Source: Caenorhabditis remanei
Taxonomy: Eukaryota; Nematoda; Chromadorea; Rhabditida; Rhabditidae
Direction: 5' to 3'
Assembly: GCF_010183535.1 (NCBI RefSeq)
Contig: NC_071332.1
Coordinates: forward strand, 2,976,001 to 3,040,000
DNA length: 64,000 nt
Of this stretch, positions 1-10,460 are shown one piece after another (positions within the stretch are counted from its first letter, which is position 1; each line of letters starts with the position of its first letter). The position numbers and the translations under genes were made by a program. The notes under the pieces were generated by a model. That model searched no databases. It saw only the letters and a list, made by a program, of their open reading frames with translations, and had not been told where the DNA came from.

Positions 1-18
1 CTGCTCCAACGCACTCAC

Positions 19-145
19 CCTGATTACTCTGATTCTGTTGACCGCCCATATTGAATCCCGGCGGCGGTGGTCCCTGTCCCTGATATTGCTGCTGCGGGTA
101 CGGATTCTGGTAGGCCGGATTGTATGGTTGCTGGTTGTAAGACAT
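19..145 (-). CDS. First coding exon of a Gln/Pro-rich protein (partial gene)
   Basis: Read on the minus strand, a consensus 3' splice site (TTGTTGCAG) lies two bases before an ATG at 145, as expected for a trans-spliced or spliced leader exon. The exon encodes 42 residues that are almost entirely Gln, Pro, Tyr, Asn and Gly, beginning MSYNQQPYNPAYQNPY and containing GPPPPGFNMGG. It ends at a strong donor (CAGG|GTGAGT) in phase 1. The rest of the gene lies left of the window, so the function cannot be named. Low-complexity N-termini of this kind precede membrane or scaffold domains in many proteins. The pair of exons at 7200-7329 ends in the same phase and probably feeds the same downstream exon as an alternative start. 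Confidence 0.75.
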
Positions 146-263
146 ACCTGCAACAAAGCGGTTTTGGAAGTGAAATTTAAAGAAAAGAGAGCGACTTTTG
201 AGCGAAAAATGTGTTTTTATTGTGGAAAAACAGAAAGTTTGCGCAAGAATTGGCTGAAACGGC

Positions 264-552
264 TCAAACGCAAGTGCGGCAGGGGCTAGTGGGCGGAGCT
301 TAAACTGCAAGCGGCGCGGATAAAATTCCAGCTGATTTTTTAACGAGCGACATTGAATTTCGAGATAATTTTGTAGTTTAATTGATTTTTTCCACGTTTT
401 TTGCTGCATATTTGTAAATTGTTCATATTTAATCGATTTAAACACGAATTTATCTCGAAATTCGAAGTTCTCCTTGAAAAATCGGGTGGAGTTTCAACCG
501 CGCCGCTTGCAGTTTAAGCTCCGCCCACTATCTCCTGCCGCACTTGCGTTTC
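264..552. repeat. Foldback element with ~50-bp inverted arms
   Basis: The left arm (about 266-320) carries AACGCAAGTGCGGCAGG, then GGGCGGAGCTTAAACTGCA and CGGCGCGG. The right arm (about 500-552) is its reverse complement. The centre is AT-rich with no coding sequence. This is the form of a non-autonomous foldback or MITE element. Confidence 0.75.
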
Positions 553-1047
553 AGAGCGCGAAAATTGGAAAATTCTAGAATTTTTTAAAACCTCTTTCTA
601 AGTAAATGTCTGAAATTCAATGAAAATCCGGATTCCAAAAATCTTGGTCATTTTCAAAGAAAAATTTAGAAATTGAAGATCACCCTGAAAATCCGAAAAT
701 TCCGCTCAAAGGTGCTTCGAATTATTTTCAGCGATATCCCGACACGACAAACAAATTTTTAATGATAAAATATCGCTGAATAAAATTCAATGCGCCTTCA
801 AACGGGATCTGTAGTGATTTTGCGAATCGATAATGCTCAAAACATAGAATTTCGTCGAAAAATCTCGAATTTCCAAGTTTTTTAAGGAGAATATGCACAG
901 AGAAAGTTCTAGAAGGCTTCTAGACTAGAAGCTGAGCGCGCCAAAGGCGCCCCAGCCCGTATAGTTTACGAAATTCCTTTGAAAAACTCAAATTTTTAAG
1001 TTGAAAAATTGCAATAATTTCCAGATTTTTTCGAAAAAAACAGTTCT
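553..1047. other. AT-rich spacer, no gene seen
   Basis: No open frame with splice support was found. A GCGC-rich block ending GGCGCCCCAGCC (about 930-957) is repeated at about 1545-1568, so it brackets the minisatellite. Confidence 0.5.
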
Positions 1048-1528
1048 TACAACCTGTGACGCGTTTTTGACAAAAAACGGTGAATCGGGGGCACCTGAGA
1101 CGCGTTTTTGACAAAAAACGGTGAATCGGGGGCACCTGAGACGCGTTTTTGACAAAAAACGGTGAATCGGGGGCACCTGAGACGCGTTTTTGACAAAAAA
1201 CGGTGAATCGGGGGCACCTGAGACGCGTTTTTGACAGAAAACGGTGAATTGGGGGCACCTGAGACGCGTTTTTGACAAAAAACGGTGAATCGGGGGCACC
1301 TGAGACGCGTTTTTGACAGAAAACGGTGAATTGGGGGCACCTGAGACGCGTTTTTGACAAAAAACGGTGAATCGGGGGCACCTGAGACGCGTTTTTGACA
1401 AAAAACGGTGAATCGGGGGCACCTGAGACGCGTTTTTGACAAAAAAAAACGGTGAATCGGGGGCACCTGAGACGCGTTTTTGACAAAAAACGGTGAATCG
1501 GGGGCACCTGTGACGCGTTTTTGACACA
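1048..1528. repeat. 41-bp minisatellite, about 11-12 copies
   Basis: Copies begin at about 1093, 1134 and 1175 and continue at 41-bp steps. Each holds GACGCGTTTTTGACA, then AACGGTGAATCGGGGGCACC. Two separate copies (near 1236 and 1327) share the same variant, CAGAAAACGGTGAATTGGGG. One copy near 1440 has extra A residues. Since 41 is not a multiple of three, the array is open in all three minus frames, which creates long spurious reading frames. Confidence 0.95.
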
Positions 1529-1827
1529 GTGCTAATAGAAGCTGTACGCGCGCCGACGGCGCCCCAGCCTAAACTTTTATATAAAATCCGATATATTACA
1601 GCGAGAAGCCAACAACCAATACCTAGCTAAAACTCCAAAAATAACTCGTAAATTTAATCAAAAACAACTCGTTTTCTCGTTTTCAGCTGTGTTTGTCGTG
1701 TGACGGTTTCTATGGATACACGAGGCCTAACGCACTCTCTCTCTCACCACGAGTTGTCTGTTTTTAGATTGAAAAGAATATTCTCGAATAAAAATTCCCT
1801 GGTGGATAGAGACGTCACAGAGAGATA

Positions 1828-1844
1828 GGGGGGGGGGGGGGGGG
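1828..1844 (+). repeat. Poly(G) tract, 17 G
   Basis: Seventeen uninterrupted G residues. Long G tracts are frequent in C. elegans and need the DOG-1 (FANCJ-type) helicase for stable replication (established knowledge). Further tracts here are C14 at 13932-13945, C10 at 14237-14246, G11 at 14543-14553, G10 at 38461-38470, G11 at 43045-43055 and G14 at 54580-54593. Confidence 0.95.
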
Positions 1845-1913
1845 AAGAAGCTAATGACAAAAGTCATTTAGATAAGAGAGATAGAAGGATTAGAGAGGAA
1901 GAAGATGGCTATC

Positions 1914-2164
1914 ACGTAGAGTTCAGTTCAACGTATGCAGACGCGCTCTATCGACAAGCATGGTCACACTTTTGCGTCACGGTGAACTTTCGAAACTTCT
2001 GTGCATACCGTGGTGAACATTAGAATTTATTTTTCAACGTTGAACAATAAATTCTAATGTTCACCACGGTATGCACAGAAGTTTCGAAAGTTCACCGTGA
2101 CGCAAAAGTGTGACCATGATTGTCGATAGAGCGCGTCTGCATAGGTTGAACTGAACTCTACGTG
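1914..2164. repeat. Near-perfect 250-bp palindrome, copy 1
   Basis: The left arm runs from GTAGAGTTCAGTTCAAC through GCAGACGCGCTCTATCGA to TTCACCGTGG-type sequence. The right arm is its reverse complement, with a very short centre near 2040. A second copy with different flanks lies at 24446-24694. Both contain the dispersed GCGCTCTATCG motif near their ends. Confidence 0.9.
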
Positions 2165-2404
2165 AGAGAGGCAAGAAGCAAATGGCAAAAGTCAAAGAAG
2201 GATTAGAGGAAGAAGATGGTCATTATTTGATTGTTTTTCGGAAAAAAACGAGAAAGAGAGAATTCGTCAGAAAGACGAGAAGATGAGCTTTTTGAATCAT
2301 ATCGAGTGTTAGGATGAGCGGTGGCGTCATTCTGGATGAAATTCGTGTTGTAAGATGTCTAGGAAAATGATTTTAGTCTGAGCAATGGCCAGCGTTAGCA
2401 CAAA

Positions 2405-2815
2405 AAAACCGATTATATCTGGAATCCATACCGAGAATTACAGAATTATGATGAAATTTCAAAAGTTTTCCTGATTTTCAGCAATACAAACCGAATATTT
2501 CGCTTGAAACTCAATATTATGGGCTGAAAAATATAAGAAAATGTATATCTCGGCGAGTTCTACATCCGTGGCCTATTACGGGCCGGGTGATTTTCATTAA
2601 TGTTCCGCGGAACATTAACAAATAATCATCCGGTCCGTAGTAGGTCACAAATATAGAACTCGCCGAGATCTACATTTTGGTATACTTTTCAGCTCATAAC
2701 ATTGCTTTTAAAGCAAAATAATCGGTTTGTATTGCTAAAAATCAGGAAAAATACTGAAATTTCATCTTAATTCTATAACAATTCTCGGTGTGGATTCCAT
2801 ATTTATGTAATCGGA
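2405..2815. repeat. Foldback element, GATCTCGGCGAGTTCTA family (copy 1)
   Basis: Inverted arms hold CTGGAATCCATACCGAGAAT, then GCTGAAAAATATA and CTCGGCGAGTTCTA, and meet near ATGTTCCGCGGAACAT. The inner part of the family recurs near 28425, 35537, 41230, 41895, 48080 and 51330. Confidence 0.85.
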
Positions 2816-2819
2816 TTTC

Positions 2820-3735
2820 GATGGAAGTTTCCTACTGAAAAATCGGAGGCCACGCGGTTTTCCTTGGAAATTTCCGGAAAATCGAGAAAAAACAACTTTT
2901 TGAAGGGAATAAATCTCGATTTTGATCTCAGCCGTGAGCGCATTGATTTATAGAAAATTCTGGAAGCTTCGGTTAGAGATAAAAGATTATCAGAATTTCA
3001 GAAATAGGGTCTCGCCGCGAAAAAAGAAAACCTTAAAAACTTGAGTTTTGCAGCCTTAAATCATATACTTTCGAGCCGGCAGCGCTCCCCTGATCGTTTT
3101 CCAGAACATTCCGAAAAAACTCCCAAAACTTCCGGCGCGGATTAGCCACTTTTTCCACGATTTTCCGGGGAAAATTTGACTGAACTTAGACCAAAATCGT
3201 TCTAAGCAACCCAATATCGATTCCACATTTATTTTTTGAAAAAGTGTGTGTGTGGTGTGTGTGCTAAGTAAACAAGGAGAACAGCGTTCCCAATTCTTAT
3301 CAATAATACTTCCTCATATGAATGATAAGGCTTCAGAATCTTCTTCACACAAAAAACAGCTAAAAATGAGAAGAAAAATTAAGAATTTCGCAACAGAAGT
3401 CAACAGAATGCCCGACGTCTTCGACTGAGGGGGCTGCGAGGAGGAAAGAGACGCAGACACATGACTGACCAAAGCCCTTTGGATCTCTGCGCCTCTCGAT
3501 TGCTTCGATATATCTCTGTGAGAGAGAGAGAGATGGGGAAACAGAGAGAAAGAACCAAAAAACATGAGACACATCGATTCGGGGTGGAAGAAGAAGAAGA
3601 AGCAGAGAGAGAAAGAGAAAGGTCGAAGAGAAGAACAACACGTATGTATGTGTTTCTAGTTTCTTCTTTTGTTTTTTTTTGGAAACGAGATGAAACAAGA
3701 AGAAGAATAAAGAATGAAAAGTCTAGAAAATTGTC
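2820..3735. other. Spacer: AT-rich, then purine-rich GA tracts
   Basis: From about 3460 to 3710 the strand is dominated by GAGA and GAAGAA runs, which give open frames on both strands without splice signals or domain similarity. No gene is supported. It could lie in the promoter region of the alternative starts described above, but that is only inference. Confidence 0.4.
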
Positions 3736-3737
3736 AT

Positions 3738-3895
3738 TTTTCGGTGCTATTAGCTCGACACAGTTCTTACAAGTGCGCTCCATCGAAACCGAAGAAAATT
3801 GTGTGCGAAATTGAGAGACTCAGAGAAAAAGAAGCATTTTTCAAGGAGATTTCGGTGGAGCGCGGTTGTGAAAAGTGTGTCGTGCTAATACCACA
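3738..3895. repeat. Foldback MITE with TATTAGCTCGACACA ends
   Basis: The left end reads CTATTAGCTCGACACAGTTC, then ACAAGTGCGCTCCATCGA. The right end is the inverse, GGTGGAGCGCGGTTGTG ... GTGTCGTGCTAATA. The centre carries ATTGAGAGACTCAGAGAAA. Relatives lie at about 4500-4650, 42196-42335 and 47728-47850. This family carries the dispersed GCGCTCCAYYG motif in its arms. Confidence 0.75.
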
Positions 3896-3954
3896 GAGAG
3901 GAACCGATTAAATGAGTCATTAGACCTAGATTTGATGGTTTCTGATTCGGAATT

Positions 3955-4440
3955 TCAGAAATGGCGGAAGGCAGAAAGCGGAATTTTAAAAAGTGTTAAA
4001 AAGCGGAAGGCGGATTAAAATGCCATTTTTAGAAGACGATTTTAGCCGTTTTTTGTTGTAAAAAGCCCCTAAAATGGTTAAAATTGTGATAAATTTCGAT
4101 TATATGGTAAAAGCTGATAAAATTGCTGCAAAAAACTTTAAAAATATCGGGAAATCCGAGTCGGCTGACTAATTTTTCAATCTGATATCCTCTAGACGGA
4201 AGGCGCGAAAAATTTTAAAATGGCGGAAGGTGGAATTCCGAAAAAGACATTTCCACAGGGTGCGAGGCGTAAGGTCCGCAACGAAAAGTTTTGAATTTAC
4301 CGCTCCGGTCGCGTTGCGTGTGCGTCGCGTTTTTCCATTTGAAAGATACGACAAACACACGCTAAACTTGAACTTGGCACCCAGCCAAGTCAGTTTTTGG
4401 CACCGTGCCAACCGCTGAGCGACGGAGCGCGTTTAAGGGA
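3955..4440. repeat. GGCGGAAGG-rich decayed repeat and GGTCCGCAAC element
   Basis: Repeats of GGCGGAAGGC at 3960-4235 resemble the inside of the MITE at 59046-59460. From 4256 a segment GGTGCGAGGCGTAAGGTCCG follows. Its inverse is recognisable at about 52045-52140, so both are pieces of one mobile family. No coding sequence. Confidence 0.5.
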
Positions 4441-4654
4441 CCTTGCGTTTTGCACCCCTGTGCATTTCTGAATAACACTCGAAGAAGTTTGGTTTTTGCC
4501 TAAATTTTCTCGGTTGAACTCTATTACAACCGTGCTCTAGCGAAACCGATGGAAATAGTGTGCGAAATTGAGAGACTTAGAGAGAAAGAGACATTTCTCA
4601 AGAGCATTTCGGTGGAGCGCAGTTGTAAGAACTGTGCCGAGCTGTTAGTTTTTA

Positions 4655-5735
4655 AGAAATTGAAAAACTTGAAAAATTTCAAAAATTAATAGAAAACGCC
4701 GAGTTTTCGAAGAATTTTGGTATTAAAAATCGCCGATAATCAATTTTTTTTTGGAAACTTAGAAAGATCTGCCTAAAATTATAGCAATCACAATTTCTGG
4801 AATTTTCTGCAAATTTGAGTGAAAATCTGAAACTTTTTCACGAAAAACGCGCCAAAGGCGCCCCAGACAGTAGAAAACGAAAAAAAAGCGGTAAACAACA
4901 AAGAATGGAAATTTTCGAGGCAAACAATACCGCTGATTCCAGAATTATATTCTTCTAATCGAAAAAAACCAATGTTTTCTCGAAAAAAAGAAAAAATCTC
5001 GAAAAATGAGGAAGAAATATTGCGAAAAATTGTTAGAGAAGTGTTTCTTTACAATAAAAAAGTTCCCAATACAGAAGAGAAGACAACAAAAAGAATGCGT
5101 CATCACGATGATGAAGAGACAAAAATGGATAGACAGGGAGAGAGATAGATCACAACAGTTTTATTTCCCAATTTTGAAATTCGCGAACGAATTGAAAGTG
5201 AAAACGGATAGAAATTTAGCGATTTTCTATTTTTTTTTCTCACTAAAAACCACTTTTTGACCTTTGAAAATGTGTTTTTAAAGCAAAAAGTTGAAAAAAA
5301 GTTAATTTTGGGTTAAACTGCAAACGCGCTCCGTTGAACACATGAAAATAGCGGGAGTTTGAAATTTAGGTTTAAAAAATTAAACAACTATACTCTAACG
5401 TAAATCGCCGACACAAAATGACCGTCCGCAAATGCGCTCTATTGAACTCTAAAAATAGGCGCGAGATTTGAATTTTTTGACTATAATTATAGAGATATGA
5501 AGCTAAAGTCTCCTAAGTTTTGTAACCAGTTAATTCTGGGTCAGAAATCTTGAATTTTTAGAAAACCCCAGCAAGAAAATACCAAAACGTTTAGTAGAAG
5601 CTCGAATAGAGGCTCAAAGTAAAAATCAGTTTTAAAATAGTGAAAATCTGTCCTAAAATCTGTCCTAAGGCCCAAAAAGCAGAAAAAATCTTCCTAACTT
5701 ACTGATAAAACTGAGAATTAATGTTTAAAATATAT
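4655..5735. other. AT-rich spacer with scattered GCGCTC motifs
   Basis: Short motif copies occur at about 5327 (GCGCTCCGTTGAAC) and 5437 (GCGCTCTATTGAAC). The open frame near 5006-5260 lacks splice sites and has no coding character. Nothing else is supported. Confidence 0.4.
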
Positions 5736-5746
5736 GAAAAAAATTT

Positions 5747-5820
5747 CGCCAGCATGGGTTCGAACCCAACACCTACTGACTACCGGCGGCACCTGCACCC
5801 TACTGAGCCACCGAGGCAGT
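5747..5820 (-). pseudogene. tRNA-like sequence (Pol III A and B boxes), probably a pseudogene
   Basis: On the minus strand an A-box-like TGGCTCAGTAGG and a B-box-like GGTTCGAACC are spaced as in a tRNA gene. The T arm can form only with a six-base loop, and no convincing acceptor stem is visible. It is therefore more likely a decayed tRNA or tRNA-derived repeat than a working tRNA. A second, similar sequence lies at 56132-56207. Confidence 0.35.
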
Positions 5821-5839
5821 GAAAGAGAAGGGTGCGGCA

Positions 5840-6225
5840 CATACTTGCAACGGGCCGGGCCGGGCCGATTTGAGAAATTTCACCGGCCCGGCCCGGCCCG
5901 GCCCGGCCTGGCCCGGCCCGGCCCGGTCGGCCCGGGTCACAGTACAAAAATTTGAAAATTTGAATTTTTTTGAAATTTTTTTGATTTTTTCGCAAAAAAG
6001 TCGAATTTTCGACTATGTTTTTACATATCGATAAAACTCAAGTGTACATAGGATTTTTGACTATTTTTGATGAAAATTTCAAAAAATTTCGAAAAATTTT
6101 GTGAAAAAATTGTGCTCATTTTTTGACTCCGGGCCGACCGGGCCGGGCCGGGCCGGCAACTTTCTCTACCGGCCCGGCCCGGGCCGACGGGCCGAGCCGG
6201 GCCGGGCCGATATTTTGCAAGTCTG
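5840..6225. mobile_element. GGCCGGGCC-rich MITE, copy 1 (8-bp TSD)
   Basis: The element starts CATACTTGCAAC and ends TTGCAAGTCTG, with terminal inverted repeats of 11 bp differing at one base. GGGCCGGGCC tracts follow inside each end. It is flanked by an exact 8-bp direct repeat GTGCGGCA (5832-5839 and 6226-6233). An 8-bp duplication is typical of hAT transposons. The centre is AT-rich with no transposase. Confidence 0.9.
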
Positions 6226-6362
6226 GTGCGGCAGGTCCCTATGTGTGTGGTGTTTTTTGATAAATTTGATTATTCAAAATATGGGTGTGCGGTGGGGCGC
6301 ATTTGCGGACGGTCATTTTGTGTCGGCGATTTACGTTAGACTAACAACTATTTGCCGAGCAA

Positions 6363-6521
6363 CAGAAGGAAGTGATTTTTTCTAAAACGGAAGTCGGAAG
6401 TCGGAAGTAAAATTTGTAATACGGAAGTCGGAAGTAAAATTTTCAAAACGGAAGTCGGAAGCCGGAAGTCGGAAGTGAAAAACAGCCCGGAAGTCGGAAG
6501 TCGGAATTCCGCGCAACTCTG
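6363..6521. mobile_element. GGAAGTC-rich small MITE (8-bp TSD)
   Basis: The 159-bp unit is mostly CGGAAGTCGGAAGT repeats and ends GGAATTCCGCGCAACTCTG. It is flanked by an exact direct repeat CCGAGCAA (6355-6362 and 6522-6529). The right end resembles the CAGAGTTGAGCG terminus of the MITE at 59046-59460. The left end is diverged (CAGAAGGAAG). Confidence 0.7.
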
Positions 6522-6534
6522 CCGAGCAAATTCG

Positions 6535-6785
6535 TTACAACTGCGCCCCGCCGCAAACGAGAGAGTATCGGCGAGAGACGCAGAGTTTTTTTCTCGCGCG
6601 AACAATCATTTTCCCAGTTTTTGACCTATTTTCACTATTTTTCGAAAGTTTTTATGTAATTTGTTCTTAAAAACAGCGAAAATAGGTCAAAAATGGTAAA
6701 AATATTTGTTCGCGCGAGAAAAAACTCTGCGTCTCTCCTCGATACCCTCTCGTTTGCGGTGGGGCGCAGTTGTAGGAGGGGGTGG
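6535..6785. repeat. Foldback element, 250 bp
   Basis: Arms carry ACAACTGCGCCCCGCCGCAAA and GAGACGCAGAGTTTTTTCTC, inverted at 6700-6775, around the centre TTCACTATTTTTCGAAAG. No coding sequence. Confidence 0.8.
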
Positions 6786-7199
6786 GCCGCTAATCTTTTC
6801 AATAAAAATTAAAGAAAATAGTTGGAAAATCTGAAAATGCTGAAAAAAAGGGCGGTTCGCAACAGCGAAAAAATTTAGTTTTCAGGCAGGAAATGCAGGT
6901 GCGCTCCATTGCACAATTCTGAATTTAGTGTTTTATTGATTTTTCCGTGTTTTCAGCATTTTCAAGAGTCAAAACTTGAAAAATTGCTTTTCAGGCAAAA
7001 AAAATGCTGCGAACCCCGAAAAACGCATTATGAAAATTAAAAATTAAATAAAAGAATTTTCTAATAGAAATGCAACAGCGCTCTATTGCTCACACACCCT
7101 GGCGCCGCGGGAATTTGAAATTTGTGCTGAAAACAACCGTAAAAATGAAAAAACGCGCTCCACCGAACTTTTTTTCATTTATTTTTTCAAAAAACTCAC

Positions 7200-7329
7200 C
7201 CTGATGCACCAATGGCTCCGACGCCTGCTGTGGGTGATGGTTTACATCGTGTTCTTCTGAAAAATTTGAATTAAAAATTTAAAAATTTTGAAACTTTTTC
7301 TAAAAACTGATACCTTGAGGAGCATTCAT
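7200..7329 (-). CDS. Alternative 5' coding exons (7314-7329 and 7200-7256) of the leftmost gene
   Basis: On the minus strand an ATG at 7329 opens a 16-nt exon that ends at GTATCA. After a 57-nt intron with a TTTTTCAG acceptor, the frame continues in a 57-nt exon ending CATCAGG|GTGAGT. The joined reading begins MNAPQEEHDVNHHPQQ and continues ASEPLVHQ, ending in phase 1. That phase equals the phase of the exon at 19-145, and the last bases (ATCAGG|GTGAGT) are the same at both donors. The simplest reading is two alternative N-termini for one gene, from promoters about 7 kb apart. No AG acceptor lies directly before this ATG, so this start may be a true promoter-proximal first exon. Function unknown. 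Confidence 0.6.
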
Positions 7330-7924
7330 TGCAAAATTGAATAAATTTTGTCAAATAAAAAAAATCGAATGTCACAGATTGTCAGCGCACGTCCTGCAAT
7401 AAAATAAAATGTAAATAAATAAAAAAAGTCAGAGGAAAAGAGAAAAAGAGAGAAAAAGAGTGAGGAATCGATTTCGAATTTCGAATTGCTATTCAAAAGG
7501 CATTGCTCATGCCTGACCTCCCTGTTTGCAACTGCGCTCTACCGAACAAGAGTTCACACTATGAGTCCCACAGCCTACCTTCGCAACTGCGCTCTAATGA
7601 GAAATTCCATGTTCATTAAATATTTTATTTCAAAATGTACACAAAAAATCCAGCTCTTCACTGTAACGACAAGTTGGAAGCCCGTTATAAATAGAGCGCA
7701 CTTGCAAAAAGCCTAAAATCACTCAAGTGAGAAAGAATGTGAGTGAGCAATTGCTTGTTGTGTATATATTTGCTCACAATATGTTTTTTGAAGGGATTTT
7801 GTTTTCATTTTTTGTTGTCATCAAGTTGTAGGGATGACTACACGGTTTATTAGTCAAAATATCTGCAGAATACATGTACAATGAGTAATAAGTACTCACA
7901 ATCGAAAATTTCGAAGTTTCAAAG
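7330..7924. promoter_or_regulatory. Likely 5' region of the alternative start at 7329
   Basis: This stretch lies directly upstream, on the minus strand, of the ATG at 7329. It holds a purine-rich GAAAAAGAGA run and three copies of the GCGCTCTA motif (near 7530, 7590 and 7690). No conserved element can be named; the promoter assignment is positional inference. Confidence 0.3.
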
Positions 7925-8290
7925 AGTCATATCTCAAAAGTGGGCGGAGTTATCAAAAAATTGTCAACTACAAAAACAAAGATCAAGTTTTGCTCTCAGG
8001 TTTTGTAGTTGACAACTTTTTGATAGCTCCGCCCACTTTTGAGATATGCTCCCTCGAAAAAGAAAAGAGGAAGAGCGCGCGCGCTTTGGAACGTCTCAAG
8101 TTTAAAGGCGCGTATCTCAAAAGTGGGCGGAGTTATCAAAAAGTTGTCAACTACAAAAATGGAGAGCTAAACTTGATCTCTATTTTTGTAGTTGACAACT
8201 TTTCGATAGCTTTGCCCACTTTGGAGATATGCTCCCTCGAAAAAGAAAAGAGGAAGAGCGCGCAAAGTTGTCAATTACAAAAATAAACCT
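7925..8290. repeat. GTTGTCAACTACAAAAA / GTGGGCGGAGCTAT foldback cluster
   Basis: At least three inverted or direct units consist of ATATCTCAAAAGTGGGCGGA, TATCAAAAAGTTGTCAACTAC and AAAAATG, followed by GATCTACA. This is the most abundant repeat of the window. Other blocks lie at 8735-8962 with 10228-10460, 37345-38290, 38860-39140, 39400-39770, 44025-44270, 45400-45680, 45945-46190, 46785-47045 and 53385-53840. Confidence 0.9.
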
Positions 8291-8964
8291 CTAGATTTGA
8301 TCTACACAGCCAATGTAAATTCAAGCGAATTGGATTAAGCAGAACTCCAAGAGGAGTTCTCAAATTTTGCCATTTTTTCTGAGAAAAAAACTGAAAAATT
8401 GAGGTTTTTTCAAACTGTACAAACATTATCTCAAAATTTCCAAAAACAACTTATATTTTATAAATCACTAATTCTTCGTCTATCCAATAGTATAAACCAA
8501 TTTATTTTTATTTCCTGTACGTATAACATAGTGGTCATCTGCTCATTGTTCTGCAATGCCAAAAATTGTTGACAACCAAAATTGTTTCAGTATTGAACTT
8601 ACTGATGATAAGAGAGTATAATTGTTCCTGTGACTAACAAACTATTAAAAACCGGTCAACATGAAACATGCCATTATAAATTAAAAATAAGGAATACCTA
8701 TACAATATTCCTCATTTTGTATTTAGAATGGTTGTGTAGATCAAATCCAGGGCTACATTTTTTTAGTTGACAACTTTTTGATAGCTCCGCCCACTTTTGA
8801 GTTTTGCCCCTTTAAAGATAGGTGGTTGAGAGACGCAGAGTAGTGAGAGTGTCTGCCTTCTCTGCGTCTCTCCCTGCTCTCAGGGTGCCTATTTTCAAAG
8901 GCGTATATCTCAAAAGTGGGCGGAGCTATCAAAAAGTTGTCAACTACAAAAATGAGGAAATATA

Positions 8965-10227
8965 TTAGGTTGGTTCATAATTTTCTGCAATTTTCGAGCT
9001 TGCCGGTTGTCGTTTTGTTTTCTCGGCACAGGAGTAGTTTTTCGATGTGGTTGTTTTTGTGTTTGGTAGACCTACTTAAGTACTTGTTACGATTTCGAAG
9101 TTTTACTTCTCGCTTTTTTCCCCTCCGAGAACGGAGCTTTGATTTACATGCAACTTTTTGCGTTTTTGGAACCTTATTTTGTTTTCATTCGTTTCTGGTC
9201 TAAAAATTATGTCATTTAAAAAAAAGTTGCTGATGTATGTTAACAAAGGTTGACTAGTTTTAACGCAAATACATTTTGATTCAAAACATTTGAAACAAGA
9301 AACTTGGATCTGACTGAAAAAGTTCTTCTCTTTCAGCAGTCAGAGCTAGATTTGGAGTAATTGCAGGGAATCGTAGTAGCGGATCTGTATCAAACCACCC
9401 GTAGGTTGTCAACTTCTTTTAGGGTGATTCATGTAACTGTAGTTCATGGATGGAAAGCATTTATCGGAATGAGAAATTTCGTCGTAACATACCACACGTT
9501 GAATCATTGAATCAAGATGAGATGGCACATCACATGGACCTAAGTTGGTTCTTAGTACTTTTACACCCAACACACGTATGGTCAAGCTATTTATTTATTA
9601 GAAATAAGTAGTGGAGTTGTTACTCTAACGATGTGAGGAAAGCACAATGTGTGGACTAAGATTTGCGCGTTCTGGATGTTCTCAAACCGAAAAAAGTGGT
9701 TTTTTGAATCTGGGACTCAGTACTCTGGGTGGAGTGGAGGGAACTCCTGAACGAGGACAAAGAAGTAACATCAGATGTCCACGTTTCTTATTTCAATAAA
9801 CTTAAAATCATGTGACTCCAAGACGGGGGAGATATAGCAAAACGAAGTTTTCAGTATGACAACGATTGTTCATGTGTTGCAAAAGTAACCCACAACAAAC
9901 TGATGTTATCTACCTGAACAACTATCTTTTATTCATTATATTGATCTAACCTTCTTCTCTTTAATTACAAACATTTTGCCTGACTTCAACGACATTTAAA
10001 CGGGGAAAAATCCGAATAAAAAGGGGATATCAAAAAGAAGCAAGTTTCCTTTTCCAGTGATCTCGAATAGATGGTCTACGCGGAGAGAATCAGTAAGCTA
10101 CAAATATTTTGTCAGAAGACCATCGATGCTGATAAACAATGTTTTGAATTCTAGAAACCTTTCTGGATTTGAAAAAATAGAAGCAAAGTTTTATCGAAAA
10201 ATTGCAGAAAATTATGAACCAACATAA
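8965..10227 (+). mobile_element. mariner-type transposon, full length with dead transposase
   Basis: The element is 1263 bp, the usual mariner size. Its ends TTAGGTTGGTTCATAATTTT and the inverse of TTATGTTGGTTCATAATTTT match at all but one base, and TA flanks both sides (8963-8964 and 10228-10229). On the plus strand, fragments of a mariner transposase can be read in shifting frames: a helix-turn-helix-like stretch (LYQTTRRLSTSF, then HVTVVHGWKAF, about 9375-9460) and a following HVESLNQDEM segment. Stops and frameshifts make it inactive. It sits inside a GTTGTCAACTAC foldback, whose halves lie at 8890-8962 and 10230-10460. Confidence 0.88.
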
Positions 10228-10460
10228 TATTTGATCTACATTTTTGTAGTTGACAACTTTTTGATAGCTCCGCCCACTTTTGAGATATACGCCTTTGAAG
10301 ATAAAGTAGCAAAGAGAAGGGGAGACGCAGAGAAGCGAGACGCACTCCTCTTTCTGCACGCTTTCTCGCCTCTCAAGTTTGAAGCGCTATATCTCAAAAG
10401 CGGGCGGAGCTATCAAAAAGTTGTAAACTACAAAAATGAAGCCCTCTTTTTGATCTACAC

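Noticed and set aside
920..1527. Three overlapping minus-strand frames of 139-195 codons with repeated protein motifs
   Set aside because: They are the three frames of a 41-bp minisatellite; no start context, splice sites or conservation support a protein.
1048..1528. Regularly spaced repeats considered as a CRISPR array
   Set aside because: Units are head to tail with no unique spacers, and the DNA is animal nuclear sequence.
3360..3911. Long frames on both strands in GA-rich sequence
   Set aside because: They result from purine/pyrimidine skew, with no domain or splice structure.
5734..6385. Pro/Ala/Gly/Arg-rich frames on both strands
   Set aside because: They translate the GGCCGGGCC arms of a MITE; similar frames occur in the copies at 41416 and 61061.
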